A stretch of 58,777 nucleotides of DNA from the NCBI RefSeq assembly GCF_900115065.1, contig NZ_FOVE01000021.1, positions 1-58,777 on the forward strand, in the 5' to 3' direction. The DNA is from Formivibrio citricus. Its GTDB lineage: Bacteria > Pseudomonadota > Gammaproteobacteria > Burkholderiales > Chitinibacteraceae. A model generated the notes under the pieces. That model was not told where the DNA came from, did not search any database, and saw only the letters and a program-made list of their open reading frames with translations. The translations under genes were made by a program, and so were the position numbers. Of this stretch, positions 56,278-58,777 are shown one piece after another; position 1 is the stretch's first letter, and each line of letters starts with the position of its first letter.

Positions 56278-57627
56278 TCACCTCATCTCAAAAAATTTAA
56301 GCGCAACTTCCGGGAACAGCGCATAGGACAGCACGTCTTCTATGTTTGGGTTGGTATAGCCAGCATCGATCAGACGTGCACGCACATTATCCATCTGCGG
56401 CGGAATGTCATCGGCTGGGCGGCCGGCGATGATTTTGTCTTCCGGGTCGAGAATTTTGGCCAAAATCGCAGGATCAACCGGAGCCGGGGTGCGGCCGTAT
56501 TTGCCGCGAGCCAAGTCCTTGACTTCCGTTGGCACCATTTCGTAACGGCCAAGCATGACGTTGAACACCGCCATGGTTCCGACGATCTGGCTGGTCGGAG
56601 TAACGAGCGGAGGGAAGCCAAGCTCGGCACGAACACGCGGCATTTCCTCGATCACCTCAGGGAAACGATCACCCATGCCTTGTTCCTTCATCTGGTTCAG
56701 CATGTTGGAAAGCATGCCTCCCGGAATCTGGAAGGTCAGTACCTTGGTATCAATCTCGATGTTGGTGTTGAGCTTGAACGATTCGGCCAATTCCTTCTTC
56801 ACGCCACGGAAGTAGTCGGCAATCGGATAGAGGTTTTCTTTCTTGATGCCGGTGTCTCGCAGCTGGCCTTCCAGCGCGGCGACCATGGCCTCGGTGGCCG
56901 GTTGCGAGCTGGCCATGGCAAACGGCGACAGCGAGCAATCAATGACATCAACTCCGGCCTCGATTGCCTTGAGGTAGGCCATCGAGGCCATGCCGCTGGT
57001 GTAGTGGCTGTGAATTTGGACCGGCACAGCGAGATTGGTCTTGAGCGCCTTGACCAAATCTTCTGCTACGTACGGCAACAGTAGACCGGCCATATCCTTG
57101 ATGCAGATTGAATCGGCACCGAGTTCGACGAGTTCCCTGGCGTACTTCAGGAAGTTCTCGGTGGTATGGACCGGGCTGATGGTGTAGCCGATAGCGCCTT
57201 GCATGTGAGCACCAGCACGCTTGCCGGCCTTCATGACAACTTCTAGGTTGCGTGCATCGTTCAGGGCATCGAAAACACGGATCACGGCCACTCCGTTGTC
57301 GACGGAGCGATTGACGAACTCGGTCACGACATCGTCCGCGTAATGGCTGTATCCCAGAAGGTTCTGACCACGCAGCAACATCTGGATCGGGGTTTTCTTC
57401 AGGGCCTTCTTGATCGTGCGCAGGCGTTCCCATGGATCTTCATTCAGGAAACGCAAGCAACTGTCAAAAGTGGCGCCTCCCCAAGCTTCCAGCGAAAAAT
57501 ATCCCACTTCATCCAATTGTTCCAAGACGGGAAGCATGTCGCTGATGCGCATGCGGGTTGCGCAGATCGACTGGTGTCCATCGCGCAATATTGTTTCGGT
57601 GATTTTTACGGGGTTGTTACCAGCCAT
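56278..57627 (-). CDS. Carboxyltransferase subunit (OadA/PycB/5S-like) lacking biotinyl domain
   Basis: 449 residues. HMGL-like TIM barrel with metal/active-site motifs (ETILRDGHQS, LEAWGGATFDSC, VIRVFDALNDARN, CIKDMAGLL, IHSHYTSGMA) followed by the PYC/OADA helical domain (to about residue 440). It ends at ALKFFEMR with no biotin-attachment segment (no EAMKM), unlike full OadA of about 590 residues. It fits a transcarboxylase 5S or a two-chain enzyme whose biotin carrier lies elsewhere. Confidence 0.85.
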   Translation of the reverse strand: MAGNNPVKITETILRDGHQSICATRMRISDMLPVLEQLDEVGYFSLEAWGGATFDSCLRFLNEDPWERLRTIKKALKKTPIQMLLRGQNLLGYSHYADDVVTEFVNRSVDNGVAVIRVFDALNDARNLEVVMKAGKRAGAHMQGAIGYTISPVHTTENFLKYARELVELGADSICIKDMAGLLLPYVAEDLVKALKTNLAVPVQIHSHYTSGMASMAYLKAIEAGVDVIDCSLSPFAMASSQPATEAMVAALEGQLRDTGIKKENLYPIADYFRGVKKELAESFKLNTNIEIDTKVLTFQIPGGMLSNMLNQMKEQGMGDRFPEVIEEMPRVRAELGFPPLVTPTSQIVGTMAVFNVMLGRYEMVPTEVKDLARGKYGRTPAPVDPAILAKILDPEDKIIAGRPADDIPPQMDNVRARLIDAGYTNPNIEDVLSYALFPEVALKFFEMR

Positions 57628-57754
57628 TTTTTACCTCTAACTAAATAGTTGTATCGATTGTTATTGCCACTTGGCGTCGAGAAACTGAACCGACAAGCAT
57701 TCCAGTTGCCGACACTCACTACGCTAAATCACCGTGGAACCTACACCTTTTACA

Positions 57755-58777
57755 TCAGCGAATTCCCTTTGAAACAACGCCACGTCTTGCTGCCCCCACA
57801 TAAAGCTGCCGTGGCCGGCCGATCTTCTGTTCCGGATCGTGGATCATCTCGTTCCACTGCGCGATCCAGCCGATAGTGCGCGCCATGGCGAAGATACCGG
57901 TGAAGAGTTGCACCGGAATGCCGATGGCCTTCTGCACGATGCCGGAATAGAAATCCACGTTCGGATACAGCTTGCGGCTCACGAAGTAGTCGTCTTCCAG
58001 CGCAATGCGTTCCAGCTCCAGTGCCAGCTTGAACAAGGGATCGTTCTGCAACCCCAGCTCGTTGAGCACCTCATGGCAGGTCTCGCGCATCAAGGTGGCG
58101 CGCGGATCAAAGTTCTTGTAGACCCGGTGCCCGAAGCCCATCAGCTTGGTGTTGGAATCCTTGTCCTTCACCTGCTTGATAAATTCCCCGATCTTCTCGA
58201 TCCCGCCTTGGCGTTGGATGTCGAACAGCATGTTCAGGCAAGCTTCGTTCGCTCCGCCATGCGCCGGCCCCCACAGACAGGCAATACCCGAAGCGATGCA
58301 GGCATACGGGTTGGCTCCCGAAGAACCCGACAGGCGCACCGTCGAAGTCGACGCGTTTTGTTCATGATCGGCATGCAGGATCAGGATGCGATCCAGCGCC
58401 CGCGCCAGCACCGGATTGGGCGTATACGGCCCGCAAGGCGTAGCGAACATCATGTGCAGGAAGTTCTCCGCGTAATTCAGTTCATTGCGCGGATACATGA
58501 ACGGCTGGCCCACCGTGTACTTGTAGGCCATCGCCACGATGGTCGGCATCTTGGCCACCAGGCGCGTGGCCGCCAGCAAACGGTGTTCCGGATTGGTGAT
58601 GTCGAGCGAATCCTGGTAATAGGCCGACAACGCCCCGACCACCCCGACCAGAATCGCCATCGGATGCGCATCGCGGCGGAAGCCCTGGTACAGGCGCATG
58701 AGCTGCTCATGCACCATGGTATGACGCTTCACCGTGGTGACGTATTCGTCGTACTGCGTCGCAGTCGGCAGCTCGCC
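57755..58777 (-). CDS. gltA: Citrate synthase, 5' end outside window
   Basis: The frame is open to the right edge and ends at 57755; about 340 C-terminal residues are visible. Active-site elements are present: [20 protein letters not shown] (His), [30 protein letters not shown] and the catalytic Asp in DFYSGIV. It condenses oxaloacetate and acetyl-CoA. The N-terminus and promoter lie beyond the window. Confidence 0.95.
   Translation of the reverse strand, partial: GELPTATQYDEYVTTVKRHTMVHEQLMRLYQGFRRDAHPMAILVGVVGALSAYYQDSLDITNPEHRLLAATRLVAKMPTIVAMAYKYTVGQPFMYPRNELNYAENFLHMMFATPCGPYTPNPVLARALDRILILHADHEQNASTSTVRLSGSSGANPYACIASGIACLWGPAHGGANEACLNMLFDIQRQGGIEKIGEFIKQVKDKDSNTKLMGFGHRVYKNFDPRATLMRETCHEVLNELGLQNDPLFKLALELERIALEDDYFVSRKLYPNVDFYSGIVQKAIGIPVQLFTGIFAMARTIGWIAQWNEMIHDPEQKIGRPRQLYVGAARRGVVSKGIR

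Noticed and set aside
56054-56281. Short GTG-started frame overlapping the carboxyltransferase stop
   Set aside because: One hydrophobic stretch but no resemblance to OadG or a biotinyl domain; another frame here (MQEKTREVVNTTQ) looks like a gene remnant but is too short to call.

Overview
The window is a bacterial chromosome segment spanning the replication-origin gene cluster. Gene order (mnmE, yidC, yidD, rnpA and rpmH on one strand; dnaA, dnaN and gyrB diverging on the other) and the protein sequences indicate a Gram-negative betaproteobacterium. The order Rhodocyclales is a guess from overall gene content, not proven here.

Layout. (1) 1-11664 is core: an exported Lys/Ala-rich protein (cut by the window edge), a two-component pair coupled to mnmE, then yidC-yidD-rnpA-rpmH, the rpmH-dnaA intergenic region with one perfect DnaA box, and dnaA-dnaN-gyrB. 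(2) 11676-30450 is an 18.8-kb Tn7-like transposon bounded by perfect 13-bp inverted repeats, starting 12 bases after the gyrB stop. It carries tnsA, tnsB, tnsC and a long tnsD/tniQ at its distal end. Its cargo is rich in defence-type genes: a two-gene module of a diadenylate-cyclase-like (DAC) protein with a Cap15-type two-transmembrane beta-barrel effector; a complete type II CBASS operon (DUF2188 protein, CapV patatin phospholipase, DncV-like cyclase, Cap2, Cap3); a ribbon-helix-helix-like protein with a membrane HExxH protein; two DEDDh-type exonucleases around a metallophosphoesterase; a lipoprotein; and two XRE regulators. (3) 30451-32216 is an integron cassette array without an integrase: four cassettes and three attC sites, abutting the transposon end. 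(4) 32418-34207 is a hipBA toxin-antitoxin module with repeated operator-like motifs. (5) 34297-58777 returns to core-like genes: a GGDEF/EAL protein, a ferric-reductase-like flavocytochrome, a livKHMGF branched-chain amino acid ABC transporter, a cluster of exported proteins of unknown role, a MITE, an ECF sigma/anti-sigma/VWA-lipoprotein locus, an MFS transporter, fumC, a LysR regulator, an FAH-family hydrolase, a carboxyltransferase subunit without a biotinyl domain, and the 3' part of citrate synthase.

Most notable points. The CBASS operon has a near-consensus sigma70 promoter overlapped by a perfect CIRCE element (the HrcA heat-shock operator), which suggests that an anti-phage system is wired to chaperone stress. 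The DAC-like plus 2TM-beta pair resembles the logic of CBASS and Panoptes but uses a different cyclase fold, and may be undescribed. A 20-G homopolymer lies in the 3' end of cap3, where length changes would swap the protein's C-terminus. The transposon uses gyrB as its apparent attachment gene, and its distal end is joined exactly to an integron recombination point with no target-site duplication visible.

Family assignments come from reading motifs in the translated sequence; no database search was possible.
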